30,486 nt of DNA from an uncultured Pseudomonadota bacterium (GTDB lineage Bacteria > Pseudomonadota > Gammaproteobacteria > Burkholderiales > SG8-39), in contig CAIVVS010000088.1 of NCBI GenBank assembly GCA_903909415.1, forward strand, positions 1 through 30,486, read 5' to 3'. Below the pieces are notes generated by a model. That model did no database searches. It was not told the DNA's origin and was given only the letters and a program-made list of their open reading frames with translations. Made by a program: the position numbers and the translations under genes. Position 1 is the stretch's first letter. Each line of letters starts with the position of its first letter. Positions 1 to 8,545 of the stretch are shown here, one piece after another.

Positions 1-330
1 CACGCCGACGCGCTTGGCCTCGCGCAGCACGCCGAGCTTGGTGACGGTGATGCGCACGCTGGCGGCGTGGAACTCGGCGAGGATCATCTTCGACAGGTGC
101 TCGGCCAGCGTTTCCACCAGCCCGAAGCGCTCCGCCTCCAGTATGGCGCGGATGCGCCCGGTGACTACCGCGTAGTCGATGGTGTCGCGGACCTTGCCGG
201 TGGCAAACACCGTGGGCGCGGGCAGCCCCATCTCGATGTCGAGCTCAATGGTCTGCGGCGCGAGCTTCTCGTGCTTGTACAGGCCGATCCATGCGGGCAG
301 CCGCAGTTCGCGGATGAAGACGATGTCCAT
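1..330 (-). CDS. folB: dihydroneopterin aldolase FolB (3' end cut by window)
   Basis: Folate biosynthesis enzyme that converts 7,8-dihydroneopterin to 6-hydroxymethyl-dihydropterin and glycolaldehyde in the cytosol. Translation from the ATG at 330 reads MDIVFIRELRLPAWIGLYK and stays open for 110 codons to the window edge; the family is usually about 115-125 residues, so only the last few codons are missing. Visible family features are the early Glu of the IGLYKHEK segment (about residue 21), the DTIDYAVV segment near residue 50, and the late TKLGVL lysine (about residue 98), which matches the catalytic lysine region. An AGGA lies about 10 nt before the start. It diverges from plsY, as is common in proteobacteria. 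Confidence 0.9.
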   Translation of the reverse strand, partial: MDIVFIRELRLPAWIGLYKHEKLAPQTIELDIEMGLPAPTVFATGKVRDTIDYAVVTGRIRAILEAERFGLVETLAEHLSKMILAEFHAASVRITVTKLGVLREAKRVGV

Positions 331-582
331 GCTCGGTGTCCTGGCGCCGGCGGCGCGGTGTGGGAAAGGCGGTCGGTTCCGGAAGCAGGGCCGGGCGCGG
401 TTCGCTGCAGGTTTCGCCGCATGTTTCGTCCAGGCTGCGCGCTCGGCTACACTGCGGGACAATTCTAAGCCACAAGCACGGCGCCGCATGGCGCCCTGCA
501 TCATGGGGAAGGGAAAAGATGCGCATCGGCGGCATGGCGTACCGGGACGCGGCCAGGTTGGCCGCCGCATGGTGATTCGCGC

Positions 583-1197
583 ATGGTGACCCTGGCCCTC
601 GTGGTGGGCGCCTACCTGATCGGCTCGCTGTCCTTCGCCGTGATCGTGAGCCGCGCCTTCGGCCTGCCCGACCCCCACTCCTATGGATCGGGCAACCCCG
701 GGGCGACCAACGTGCTGCGCACCGGCAGGAAGGCCGCGGCGCTGCTCACGCTGGCCGGCGACGCGGGCAAGGGCGCGGTCGCGGTGCTGCTGGCGCGCCA
801 CCTCGGCCCGCAATGGGGTGCCGGTCCCGATGACGTCGCGCTGGTGGCGATGGCGGTATTCGCCGGCCACCTGTGGCCGGTGTTCTTCGGTTTCCGCGGC
901 GGCAAGGGCGTGGCGACCGCGGCCGGCATCTTCCTCGCGGTGAACGGGGTGCTGGGCCTGGGCGTGATGGCGACCTGGCTGATCATGATGGGGTTCTTCC
1001 GCATCTCGTCGCTGGCGGCCATCGTCGCCGCGCTGTTCGCGCCGCTGTGGTGCGTGTGGCTGTTCGGCACCCATGCCATGGCGGTCGCGGTGATGGCGAT
1101 CGCGGTGCTGGTGGTATTGCGCCATCGGGACAACATCCGCCGGCTGCTGCGTGGCGAAGAAAGCCGCGTCGGCGGCGGCAAGCGCCAGGCCGGCTAG
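583..1197 (+). CDS. plsY: glycerol-3-phosphate acyltransferase PlsY
   Basis: Inner-membrane enzyme that acylates glycerol-3-phosphate with acyl-phosphate, the first step of phospholipid synthesis. The 204-residue protein has the family's usual length and several hydrophobic spans. The three conserved PlsY motifs are visible: [12 protein letters not shown] near residue 36 (phosphate loop), [11 protein letters not shown] near 106, and HRDNIRRLL near 182. The start is the ATG at 583, directly giving a membrane-spanning N-terminus ([20 protein letters not shown]). No strong Shine-Dalgarno precedes it. It is divergent from folB and convergent with tsaD; folB-plsY-tsaD is a common proteobacterial arrangement. 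Confidence 0.96.
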   Translation: MVTLALVVGAYLIGSLSFAVIVSRAFGLPDPHSYGSGNPGATNVLRTGRKAAALLTLAGDAGKGAVAVLLARHLGPQWGAGPDDVALVAMAVFAGHLWPVFFGFRGGKGVATAAGIFLAVNGVLGLGVMATWLIMMGFFRISSLAAIVAALFAPLWCVWLFGTHAMAVAVMAIAVLVVLRHRDNIRRLLRGEESRVGGGKRQAG

Positions 1198-1228
1198 GCA
1201 ACCCGCACGGTACGGTCCACGCAGTCAG

Positions 1229-1317
1229 GTCATTCCGGACGCCGCAACGCGGCGGGCCGGAATCCAGTGGCGTTGCGGTGATGAAAGACGCTGGATTCCC
1301 GCTTTCGCGGGAATGAC
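1229..1317. repeat. REP-like intergenic element with nested inverted repeats and a dRS3-type hairpin
   Basis: The element sits between convergent plsY and tsaD. Outer arms GTCATTCC (1229-1236) and GGAATGAC (1310-1317) are inverted; inner arms GGAATCCAG (1259-1267) and CTGGATTCC (1291-1299) are also inverted. The left half can fold through ATTCCGG (1232-1238) with CCGGAAT (1257-1263). The right half forms ATTCCCGC-TTTC-GCGGGAAT (1295-1314), which fits the 20-bp Neisseria dRS3 pattern ATTCCC-N8-GGGAAT. Similar interspersed palindromes are common in proteobacterial genomes. The copy number here cannot be seen from one window. Confidence 0.75.
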
Positions 1318-1374
1318 AGGCTTCCACCGTTACGGCGCTGGCGGGGATGGCGCGGCCTGGCGCCAGGTCAAGGC

Positions 1375-2415
1375 TCAGGCAATCGCGCCCGGCGGCTTCA
1401 GCGATCCCAGGTCCCAGCGCGGGCGCACCGTGAAGCCGTCGGCGGGCCGCTCGCCGGCCGCCGACGAAGCGTGCAGCCGCAAGGCCCCGGCGAGCGCGAT
1501 CATCGCGCCGTTGTCGGTGCAGTATTCCAGCTCGGGATAGTGCAGTCGGAAGCGGCGCCGCGCGGCGGCCTCGCGCAGCCGCTCGCGCAGCCGCTGGTTG
1601 GCGCCCACCCCGCCTGCGATCACCAGCCGCGTGATGCCGGACTCGCGCACCGCGGACACCGACTTGGCAGCCAGCACGTCCACCACGGCTTCCTGGAAGC
1701 CGGCGGCGATGTCGGCGCGCGTGGCCTCATCCGCCTGCGGGTGCTCGCGCACCAGCAGGGACACGGCGGTCTTCAGGCCGCTGAAGCTGAAATCCAGGTC
1801 GCCCGAGTCCATCATCGGGCGCGGCAGGCGGAAGCGATCGCGCCGCCCCGACTGCGCCAGCCGCGCGAGCGCCGGGCCGCCGGGATAGGGCAGGCCCAGC
1901 AGCTTGGCGGTCTTGTCGAAGGCCTCGCCAGCGGCATCGTCCGCGGTCTCGCCCATGAGGGTGTAGTCGCCGATGCCGTCCACGCGCATCAACTGGGTGT
2001 GGCCGCCCGAGACCAGCAGTGCCACATAGGGAAACACCGGCGCGTCGGCCGACAGCAGCGGCGAGAGCAGGTGGCCTTCGAGGTGGTGGATGCCGATCGC
2101 GGGTATGCCCAGGCTCGCCGCCATGGCGCGGCCCAGCGCCGCGCCGACCAGCAGTGCGCCGGCCAGGCCCGGCCCCTCGGTGTAGGCGATGCCATCCAGC
2201 GCCGCGGGCGCGAGCGCCGCGCGCTGCATCACCTCCTGCACCAGCGGCAGCAGCCTGCGGATGTGGTCGCGCGAGGCGAGTTCGGGCACCACGCCGCCGT
2301 ACTCGTCATGCAGTTCCACCTGCGAATGCAGCGCCTGCGCGAGCAGCCCGCGCTCGCTGTCGTAGACGGCGACGCCGGTTTCGTCGCAGGAGGTTTCTAT
2401 GCCGAGGATGATCAC
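1375..2415 (-). CDS. tsaD: tRNA N6-adenosine threonylcarbamoyltransferase TsaD
   Basis: Catalytic subunit that transfers the threonylcarbamoyl group to A37 of ANN-decoding tRNAs, working with TsaB and TsaE. The 346-residue protein has the usual family length. It starts [14 protein letters not shown], shows the metal-binding HxxxH in HHLEGH near residue 110, and carries the ASKH-fold C-terminal CTDNGAMIA segment. The start is a GTG at 2415; no ATG fits the conserved N-terminus and no strong Shine-Dalgarno is visible. In many proteobacteria tsaD lies next to, and divergent from, rpsU. Here rpsU is about 10 kb away, with efflux and UbiD modules in between. Confidence 0.97.
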   Translation of the reverse strand: MIILGIETSCDETGVAVYDSERGLLAQALHSQVELHDEYGGVVPELASRDHIRRLLPLVQEVMQRAALAPAALDGIAYTEGPGLAGALLVGAALGRAMAASLGIPAIGIHHLEGHLLSPLLSADAPVFPYVALLVSGGHTQLMRVDGIGDYTLMGETADDAAGEAFDKTAKLLGLPYPGGPALARLAQSGRRDRFRLPRPMMDSGDLDFSFSGLKTAVSLLVREHPQADEATRADIAAGFQEAVVDVLAAKSVSAVRESGITRLVIAGGVGANQRLRERLREAAARRRFRLHYPELEYCTDNGAMIALAGALRLHASSAAGERPADGFTVRPRWDLGSLKPPGAIA

Positions 2416-2601
2416 GATGGGGTGCGGTCCAGCAGTTCAAGGGCAGACGACCGGCGCAAGCATAAGGCGGATTCCCCGGGTCCATGGACGGGGGTGCGCT
2501 CGGGCGCAGTCGGTACGCGGGCGATCGACGCCGCGTGGCGATGCGCCCGGTTCGGACTGTTCGCAGCGAGCGCTGTCAGCATCGCGTAAGTCAATCGTCA
2601 G

Positions 2602-2633
2602 TTTGCCGTTCAAACCCGAAACCTATACTCGGG
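2602..2633 (+). promoter_or_regulatory. possible promoter of the efflux operon with inverted repeat over the -10
   Basis: A TATACT box (2624-2629, five of six matches to the sigma70 -10) lies 16 bp after TTTGCC (2602-2607). Inverted arms CCCGA (2615-2619) and TCGGG (2629-2633) flank the -10 and could form an operator. The region lies about 65 bp before the ATG of the outer-membrane gene. The -35 match is weak and no regulator gene is adjacent, so this is tentative. Confidence 0.35.
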
Positions 2634-2693
2634 CCCCCGTCAGCCATCCCGAGTGGGCGTCCCGAGTGGATTTCCTGAGTGCGCAGCCCGACC

Positions 2694-4043
2694 ATGTGTG
2701 AGCACCGCGCCTGCCGCATCGCCATCGCCGCCACCATCACCATTGCCGTGGCGGTGTTCGCCGTGCCCGGCCTCGCGCAGGTGCCTGCCTCGGCGGCGGC
2801 GGCCGTGGCGGCGCTCGCGGTTTCGTTCCCCGAGGAGGGCTTGAGCCTGGCCGAGGCCGAACGCATGCTCCAGTTGCGCAACCGGGACCTGCAGTCCGCG
2901 CGCCGGGCGGTCGAGGCGGCCCAGGCCAACACCCTCTCGGCCGGGGCGCGCCCCAACCCGACCCTGTCCCTCGGCCTGTCGTCCATCAACCCGCAGGCGG
3001 GCATCGGCTCGGGTGGCTGGCGCGACAAGACCATCGATACCTCGGTGCGCCTGGACCAGGTGTTCGAGCGCGGCAACAAGCTGGACCTGCGGCTGGCCAC
3101 CGCGCGCAGCGTCGAGCAGGCCGCCGGCGAGGATTTCCAGGACACGTTCCGCCAGCAACGCCTTGCGCTGCGCCTGGCCTACTACGACCTGCGCCTCGGG
3201 CAGGAGCGCGTCGCGGTGCTGCGCGACAACGCACAACTGTACGAGCGCACCCTGGCGGCGGCGGACCTGCGCCTCAGGGCCGGCGACATCGCCGCGGCGG
3301 ACGTGTCGCGCATCCGGGTGGACGCGCTGCGCGCGGCCAATGACGCGCGCGGCGCGCAGGCCGACCTGCAGCGCGCGCAATCCACGCTGGCGTACCTGAT
3401 CGGCGCCGAACGCGACGCAGCCGCGCTGCGCGCGTCCGACCCCTGGCCGTCGCCCGGGCCGGGCACCGGGGTGGTGACCGACGAACTGGTCGAGCGCCGT
3501 CCCGACGTGCGCGCGGCGCGCAGCCGCCTGGATGCCGCGCAGTCGGCGCGCGAACTGTCGCGCTCGCTGCGCACCCGCGACGTGTCGCTGGGGGTGCAGT
3601 ACGACCGCTATCCGGTGCACCCGACCAACGGCCTGGGCAGCGGCACCAGCTACGGCGTGTTCATGAGCGTGCCGCTGTTCACCCGTTACCACTTCGAGGG
3701 CGAGATCGCCCGCGCCGAGGCGGACGTGGGGGCGGCGGAAGACGGCGTGGAGCGCGCGCGCGCCATCGCCCGCGCCGAACTGGGCCGCGCCAGCGGCGAC
3801 CTGCAGGCCGCGCGCGATCGCCTGCAGCGCTTCGAGGGATCCCTGCTCGCCGAGGCAGGCCGGTCGGCCGAGGCGGCCGAGTTCGCCTACCGCAACGGGG
3901 CGCTGGGCGTGATGGACCTGCTGGATGCGCGGCGCACGTTGCGCGCCATCCAGGTGGAAGCCGCCGTGGCCCGCGCCGACCTTGCGCGGGCGCTTGCATC
4001 GTGGGAAGCGGGCCTCGGCCTGCAGTCAGGGGAGGTGAAGTGA
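2694..4043 (+). CDS. TolC/CzcC-family outer membrane efflux protein
   Basis: Outer-membrane channel of a tripartite RND pump. The protein of 449 residues starts with a signal-like hydrophobic stretch (CRIAIAATITIAVAVFAVPG) and then shows two related halves of long alpha-helical, Ala/Arg/Glu-rich sequence typical of the OEP fold (first near EAERMLQLRNRDLQ, second near RRPDVRAARSRLDAAQ). Segments such as GARPNPTLSL and LRAGDIAAADVSRIR are typical of CzcC/CusC-type proteins. The ATG at 2694 is preferred because it leads directly into the signal region; an in-frame GTG at 2679 would add five residues. Its TGA overlaps the GTG start of the adaptor gene. The exact metal is not readable here. Confidence 0.9.
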   Translation: MCEHRACRIAIAATITIAVAVFAVPGLAQVPASAAAAVAALAVSFPEEGLSLAEAERMLQLRNRDLQSARRAVEAAQANTLSAGARPNPTLSLGLSSINPQAGIGSGGWRDKTIDTSVRLDQVFERGNKLDLRLATARSVEQAAGEDFQDTFRQQRLALRLAYYDLRLGQERVAVLRDNAQLYERTLAAADLRLRAGDIAAADVSRIRVDALRAANDARGAQADLQRAQSTLAYLIGAERDAAALRASDPWPSPGPGTGVVTDELVERRPDVRAARSRLDAAQSARELSRSLRTRDVSLGVQYDRYPVHPTNGLGSGTSYGVFMSVPLFTRYHFEGEIARAEADVGAAEDGVERARAIARAELGRASGDLQAARDRLQRFEGSLLAEAGRSAEAAEFAYRNGALGVMDLLDARRTLRAIQVEAAVARADLARALASWEAGLGLQSGEVK

Positions 4044-5218
4044 GCTCAACGGCAATCATGGCCATCGCTATGGCATCGCGCGGCCGCGTCCTGCGGCTGG
4101 GCGCCGCGATGGCGGCCGTGCTCGCGCTGGCGGGATGCGGCGAGAAGCCGGCACCGGTCGCCCCGCCCGCACCGAGGTTCGAGAACGGCGAGGTGGTGTT
4201 CCCGGAGGGCAGCAGGCAGCTCGCCGCCTTCACCATGGAACAGGCGATCCCGGGCGGCACGCAGGTGGTGGAGCTGACCGGCCGTATCGTCTGGGACGAG
4301 GACCGCACGGTGCGCGTGTACCCGCCCATGGGCGGCAGGGTGCAGCGCATCCTCGCCCGCGCCGGCGACCCGGTGAAGCCGGGACAGGTGCTGGCCGTCC
4401 TGGCTTCGCCGGATTTCGGGCAGGCGCAGGCCGAGGCGCGGCGCGCGCAGGCCGACCTGGGGCTGGCCGAGAAGAACCTCGCGCGGCTGCGCGAGCTGCA
4501 CGCCGCCGGCGTGGTCGCCCGCAAGGACCTCCATGCCGCGGAGGCCGACCAGGCGCGCGCCGAGAGCGAGTCCGCGCGCGCCCTTGGGCGGGCGAGGCTC
4601 TACGGTTCCGCGGAATCGGTCGACCAGTCCCTGGCGCTGCGCTCGCCGGTGGGCGGCGTGCTGGTGGAGCGCAACATCAACCCGGGCCAGGAGCTGCGCA
4701 CCGACGCCCAGTCCGGCCCGGCGATGTTCGTGGTCACCGACCCGGCGCGCCTGTGGGTGATGCTGGATGCGAACGAGCGCGACCTGCCCTTGCTGCAGGC
4801 CGGCCAGAAGGTGAAGCTCACCGCGGGCGCCTGGCCGGGGGAGTCCTTCGCCGCCACGGTGCAGACCGTGTCGGACGCCATCGACCCGGCCACGCGCACG
4901 GTCAAGGTGCGCGGCGTGGTCGACAACGCGCAGCGCAAGCTCAAGGGCGAGATGTACGTGCGCGCCGAGATCGACGGGCGCGGGGCGCCGGGCCTGCAGG
5001 TGCCGTCCAAGTCGGTATTCCTGTTCAACGACCGCTACTACGCCTTCGTGCAGTCCGGCACAGGGCGATTCCGCATGGTCGAGGTGAAGGTCGGCGCCGA
5101 GCACGGCGGCAAGATCGACGTGATGTCCGGCCTGGACGCCGGGCAGATGGTGGTGGTCGAGGGCAGCCTGTTCCTGCTGCGCATCCAGCGCCAGCTGCAG
5201 ACCGGCGCGCCGGTTTGA
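4040..5218 (+). CDS. CzcB-type RND periplasmic adaptor lipoprotein
   Basis: Membrane-fusion protein linking the inner-membrane pump to the outer-membrane channel. From the GTG at 4040 it has 392 residues. A type II signal peptide ends in the lipobox LAGC (Cys about residue 33), suggesting a lipid-anchored adaptor. The biotinyl-lipoyl half-motifs are visible around YPPMGGRVQRILARAGDPV and LRSPVGGVLVERNINPGQ, separated by an Ala/Glu-rich helical hairpin, followed by beta-barrel sequence (DATRTVKV-like PATRTVKVRG). The start is fixed by GGAGG at 4031-4035 and a 4-base overlap with the upstream TGA, indicating translational coupling. A GTG further upstream at 4001 is open but lies within the preceding gene. 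Confidence 0.93.
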   Translation: MSSTAIMAIAMASRGRVLRLGAAMAAVLALAGCGEKPAPVAPPAPRFENGEVVFPEGSRQLAAFTMEQAIPGGTQVVELTGRIVWDEDRTVRVYPPMGGRVQRILARAGDPVKPGQVLAVLASPDFGQAQAEARRAQADLGLAEKNLARLRELHAAGVVARKDLHAAEADQARAESESARALGRARLYGSAESVDQSLALRSPVGGVLVERNINPGQELRTDAQSGPAMFVVTDPARLWVMLDANERDLPLLQAGQKVKLTAGAWPGESFAATVQTVSDAIDPATRTVKVRGVVDNAQRKLKGEMYVRAEIDGRGAPGLQVPSKSVFLFNDRYYAFVQSGTGRFRMVEVKVGAEHGGKIDVMSGLDAGQMVVVEGSLFLLRIQRQLQTGAPV

Positions 5219-5249
5219 CCCCGCCCAACGCGCAGCCGGCCGCACGCGC

Positions 5250-8200
5250 ATGATCCGCCGCGTCGTCTCCTTCGCCCTGCACCAGCGCCTGTTCGTGGCG
5301 CTGGGCATGCTCCTGTTCATCGGCGGCGGCATCGCCGCGTTCAACTCCCTGCCGATCGAGGCCTTCCCGGACGTCACCGACACGCAGGTGAACGTGATCA
5401 CGCTCTACCCGGGGCGCGCCGCGGAGGAAGTCGAGAAGCAGGTCACCATCCCGCTGGAAGTGGTGCTGTCGGGCCTGCCGAACTCGGTGCGCATGTTCTC
5501 GCACACCCAGTTCGGGCTGTCGTTCATGATGGTCACGTTCGACGACAAGGCCAACGCCTATTTCGCGCGCCAGCAGGTGATCGAGCGGCTGCGGGAGGTG
5601 GACCTGCCGCCCGGCGTGAGCCCGGAACTCGCGCCCATGTCCACGCCGATCGGCGAGGTGTACCGGTACCGGCTGCGCTCGGACGTGCTCGACGAGCGCG
5701 AGCTGCGCACGCTGCAGGACTGGGTGGTGATGCGCCAGCTGCGCCTGATCCCGGGCGTGGCGGACATCGTCACGCTGGGCGGCCTGATCAAGCAGTACGA
5801 GGTGAACCCGGACCTGTCGCGCCTGCGCGACTACAAGGTCAGCCTGAACCAGCTGTCCGAGGCGCTGTCGCGCGGCAATGCCAACGCCGGCGGCAGCTAC
5901 CTCGCGCAGGGCCGCCAGCAGTACCTGATACGCGGCATCGGCCTGCTGCAATCCCCCGAGGACATCGGCAACATCGTCATCGCCGAGCGCAACGGCGTGC
6001 CGGTGCTGGTCAGGAACGTGGCCGAGGTGTCGATCGGCGCGGTGCCGCGCCAGGGCGTCGCCGGGCAGGACGACGACGACGACATCGTCACCGGCGTGGT
6101 GCTGATGCGAAAGGGCGAGAACCCGTCCGAGGTGCTGGCCCGGGTCAAGGAGAAGGTCGCCTTCCTGAACGCGTCGGTGCTGCCGGCGGGCGTGCAGATC
6201 GTGCCCTTCTACGACCGCACCTGGCTGATCGACAAGACGCTGCGCACGGTGTTCACCAACCTCACCGAGGGCGCGATGCTGGTGGCCCTGGTGCTGCTGC
6301 TGTTCCTGGGCAACCTGCGCGCGGCGCTGATCGTCGCGCTGGTGATCCCGCTGTCGCTGCTGGCGACCTTTCTCGGCCTGACCTTCGTCGGCATCCCGGC
6401 CAACCTGCTGTCGCTGGGCGCGATGGACTTCGGCATCATCGTCGACGGCGCGGTGATCGTGGTCGAGAACGTGTTCCGCAAGCTGTCGGAAGAAGCCGAC
6501 GAGCGCACCTCGCGGCTGCAGAAGGTGCTGGAGGCGACGGTCGAGGTGGGCCGCCCGACGCTGTTCTCGATGCTGATCATCATCGCCGCGCACATCCCGA
6601 TCTTCACGCTGCAGCGCCACGAGGGGAAGATCTTCGCGCCCATGGCCTGGTCGGTGACCTCGGCGCTGGTCGGCTCGCTGATCCTGTCCCTCACCCTGGT
6701 GCCGCTGCTGTGCTACCTCGCGCTGCCCAGGAACCTGCCGCACGAGGACAACTGGCTGGTGAACGCCTGCAAGCGCGCCTACGAGCCGATGCTGCGCTGG
6801 GCGCTGCGGCGCAAGCCCGTGGTGATCCTGGCCGCGGTGGTCGCGCTGGCGGCGAGCTTCGCCGCGGTCCCTAAGCTCGGCACGGAGTTCCTGCCCGAGC
6901 TGAACGAGGGCTCGATCTGGATCAACGTGCCGCTGCCGGCCTCGGTCTCGGTGGACGAGGCCCAGGACGAGATGACCAAGTACCGCAAGGCCTTGCGCAC
7001 CGTGCCCGAGGTCGCCTCGGTGCTCAGCAAGGCGGGGCGTCCCGAGGACGGCACCGACCCCAAGCTGATCAACAGCGCCGAGATCCTGGTCGAGCTGCGC
7101 CCCGAGGCCGAGTGGCGCAAGGGCTACGACAAGCCGGCGCTGCTGGACGAGATGGAGCGCTCGCTCACGCAGTTCCCGGGCGTGGCGCCCTCGTTCTCGC
7201 AGCCGATACGCGACAACGTGCTGGAATCGATCTCGCAGATCGACGGCCAGATCGTGATCAAGGTGTTCGGCGAGGACCTGGACATCCTGCTGGACGACGC
7301 GCGCGAGGTGCTCAACGCGATCAAGGACGTGGCCGGCGTGCGCCGCGCCTTCATCGACCGGCTGGGCAACCTGCCGCAGCTGCTGATCAAGGTGGACCGG
7401 CAGGCGGCCGCGCGCTACGGCATCAACGTGGGCGACGTGCAGGACGTGATCGAGACCGCGCTGGGCGGGCGGGCGGTGACGCAGCTGTGGGAGGGCGAGC
7501 GCAAGTTCGCCGTCGCGGTGCGCCTGAAGGAGCCGCAGCGCGCCATCGAGAGCATGAAGCGCATCACCGTCAGCACCGCCTCGGGCCTGTACGTGCCGCT
7601 GGAGCAGGTCGCCGAGTTCCGCACCATCAGCGGCGCGCAGAACATCGCGCGCGAGAACGGCACGCGGGTGTTCTCGGTCGGCGTGTTCATCCGCGACCGC
7701 GACATGGGCAGCGTGGTGGCCGACATGAAGAAGGAAGTCGCCGCCAAGGTGAAGCTCACGCCGGGCTACAGCATCAGCTGGTCGGGCGAGTTCGAGAACC
7801 AGGAACGCGCCATGGCGCGCCTGTCGGTGATCGTGCCGATCTCCATCCTGCTGATCTTCGTGCTGCTGTTCGACGCCTTCAAGTCGTTCAAGAGCGCGGC
7901 GCTGATCCTGCTGAACATCCCGTTCGCGCTGATCGGGGGCATCTTCGCGCTGCTGGTGACCGGCATCCCGCTGTCGGTGTCGGCGGCGATCGGCTTCATC
8001 GCGCTGTTCGGGCAGGCGGTGCTCAACGGCGTGGTGATGGTGTCCTACTTCAACCAGCTGCGTAACGCCGGGGCCACGCCCGAGGAGGCGGTGATCAACG
8101 GCTCGCTGGTGCGCCTGCGCACCGTGCTGATGACCGGCCTGCTGGCGATGTTCGGCCTGCTGCCCATGGCCCTGTCCACCGGCATCGGTTCGGAGACGCA

Positions 8201-8336
8201 GAAGCCGCTGGCGGTGGTGGTGATCGGCGGGCTGATCTCGGCCACGCTGCTCACGCTGATCGTGCTGCCCACGCTGTGGGTGGTGTTCCAGCATGTGCGC
8301 GGCCCCCGTCTGCGGCGCCACGCCAGGGAAGCCTGA
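5250..8336 (+). CDS. CzcA-type heavy-metal RND efflux transporter
   Basis: Proton-driven inner-membrane pump of the heavy-metal efflux RND family, 1028 residues, the normal size. It begins MIRRVVSFALHQRLFVALGM and includes SLPIEAFPDVTD, the classic HME-RND N-terminus. The fourth membrane helix carries DFGIIVDGAVIVVEN, with acidic residues at about D393, D399 and E406, the same spacing as the essential D402/D408/E415 of CzcA. This favours divalent metals (zinc, cobalt, cadmium or nickel) over the CusA copper/silver type. A DDDDD run in GQDDDDDIVTG lies in the first periplasmic region. It starts 31 bp after the adaptor stop, so the three genes form one operon. No metal-sensor gene is linked in this window. 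Confidence 0.95.
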   Translation: MIRRVVSFALHQRLFVALGMLLFIGGGIAAFNSLPIEAFPDVTDTQVNVITLYPGRAAEEVEKQVTIPLEVVLSGLPNSVRMFSHTQFGLSFMMVTFDDKANAYFARQQVIERLREVDLPPGVSPELAPMSTPIGEVYRYRLRSDVLDERELRTLQDWVVMRQLRLIPGVADIVTLGGLIKQYEVNPDLSRLRDYKVSLNQLSEALSRGNANAGGSYLAQGRQQYLIRGIGLLQSPEDIGNIVIAERNGVPVLVRNVAEVSIGAVPRQGVAGQDDDDDIVTGVVLMRKGENPSEVLARVKEKVAFLNASVLPAGVQIVPFYDRTWLIDKTLRTVFTNLTEGAMLVALVLLLFLGNLRAALIVALVIPLSLLATFLGLTFVGIPANLLSLGAMDFGIIVDGAVIVVENVFRKLSEEADERTSRLQKVLEATVEVGRPTLFSMLIIIAAHIPIFTLQRHEGKIFAPMAWSVTSALVGSLILSLTLVPLLCYLALPRNLPHEDNWLVNACKRAYEPMLRWALRRKPVVILAAVVALAASFAAVPKLGTEFLPELNEGSIWINVPLPASVSVDEAQDEMTKYRKALRTVPEVASVLSKAGRPEDGTDPKLINSAEILVELRPEAEWRKGYDKPALLDEMERSLTQFPGVAPSFSQPIRDNVLESISQIDGQIVIKVFGEDLDILLDDAREVLNAIKDVAGVRRAFIDRLGNLPQLLIKVDRQAAARYGINVGDVQDVIETALGGRAVTQLWEGERKFAVAVRLKEPQRAIESMKRITVSTASGLYVPLEQVAEFRTISGAQNIARENGTRVFSVGVFIRDRDMGSVVADMKKEVAAKVKLTPGYSISWSGEFENQERAMARLSVIVPISILLIFVLLFDAFKSFKSAALILLNIPFALIGGIFALLVTGIPLSVSAAIGFIALFGQAVLNGVVMVSYFNQLRNAGATPEEAVINGSLVRLRTVLMTGLLAMFGLLPMALSTGIGSETQKPLAVVVIGGLISATLLTLIVLPTLWVVFQHVRGPRLRRHAREA

Positions 8337-8365
8337 TCCGGGTCGGTGCGGTCCGGAAACGGGCT

Positions 8366-8404
8366 AGAAACCATTCAAATGGCTGTTTTAATTAAGTGAT
8401 TTGC
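8366..8404 (+). repeat. AT-rich degenerate direct repeat, copy A
   Basis: This segment shares AGAAA, TGGCTGTTTT (8380-8389), TTAA and GATTTGC (8398-8404) in the same order with a second copy at 12577-12621. The two copies bracket the ubiD-to-gntR cluster. The segment is AT-rich in a GC-rich window and lies just after the efflux operon. The meaning is unknown: either a duplicated intergenic module or the edge of an inserted segment. Confidence 0.45.
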
Positions 8405-8450
8405 AATACTCCTTTTGGCGTGCGCGGCGCGGTCCGGCTGGGGCACTCCG

Positions 8451-8504
8451 ACTTGTCCAATTGACTTGTTTTGCCAACTTGTCATATGTTCATGACAAGT
8501 TGGC
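8451..8504. promoter_or_regulatory. probable GntR-type operator: perfect palindrome plus ACTTGT direct repeats
   Basis: GCCAACTTGTCAT (8473-8485) and ATGACAAGTTGGC (8492-8504) are perfect 13-bp inverted arms around a 6-bp centre. ACTTGT occurs three times on the same strand at 8451, 8464 and 8477, exactly 13 bp apart, and once inverted (ACAAGT, 8495-8500). HutC-type GntR regulators typically bind palindromes with related ACTTGT/ACAAGT half-sites. The gntR gene at the end of this cluster is the obvious candidate partner (inference). Confidence 0.7.
8461..8490 (+). promoter_or_regulatory. sigma70-type promoter of the ubiD cluster
   Basis: TTGACT (8461-8466) is followed after 18 bp by TATGTT (8485-8490). 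Transcription would begin near 8497, leaving about 50 nt of leader before the TTG start of the decarboxylase gene. The -10 falls inside the palindrome at 8473-8504, so a bound regulator would block polymerase. Confidence 0.6.
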
Positions 8505-8545
8505 CGGGGACACGCTTCCGGCCGCATCCACCAGGAGGAGCAGCC

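Noticed and set aside
519..575. 18-codon leader ORF before plsY with a purine-rich site upstream
   Set aside because: No regulatory motif or conservation evidence; it could be chance in a GC-rich intergenic region.
5025..8321. 1098-codon open frame on the minus strand opposite the RND pump
   Set aside because: His/Gln/Arg/Asp-rich translation with no domain; it is the antisense shadow of a GC-rich gene with a clear family on the other strand.
8471..8545. N-terminal 25-codon extension of the UbiD protein from a TTG at 8471
   Set aside because: It lies in the promoter and palindrome, has no ribosome site and no family similarity; the TTG at 8546 has an excellent Shine-Dalgarno.
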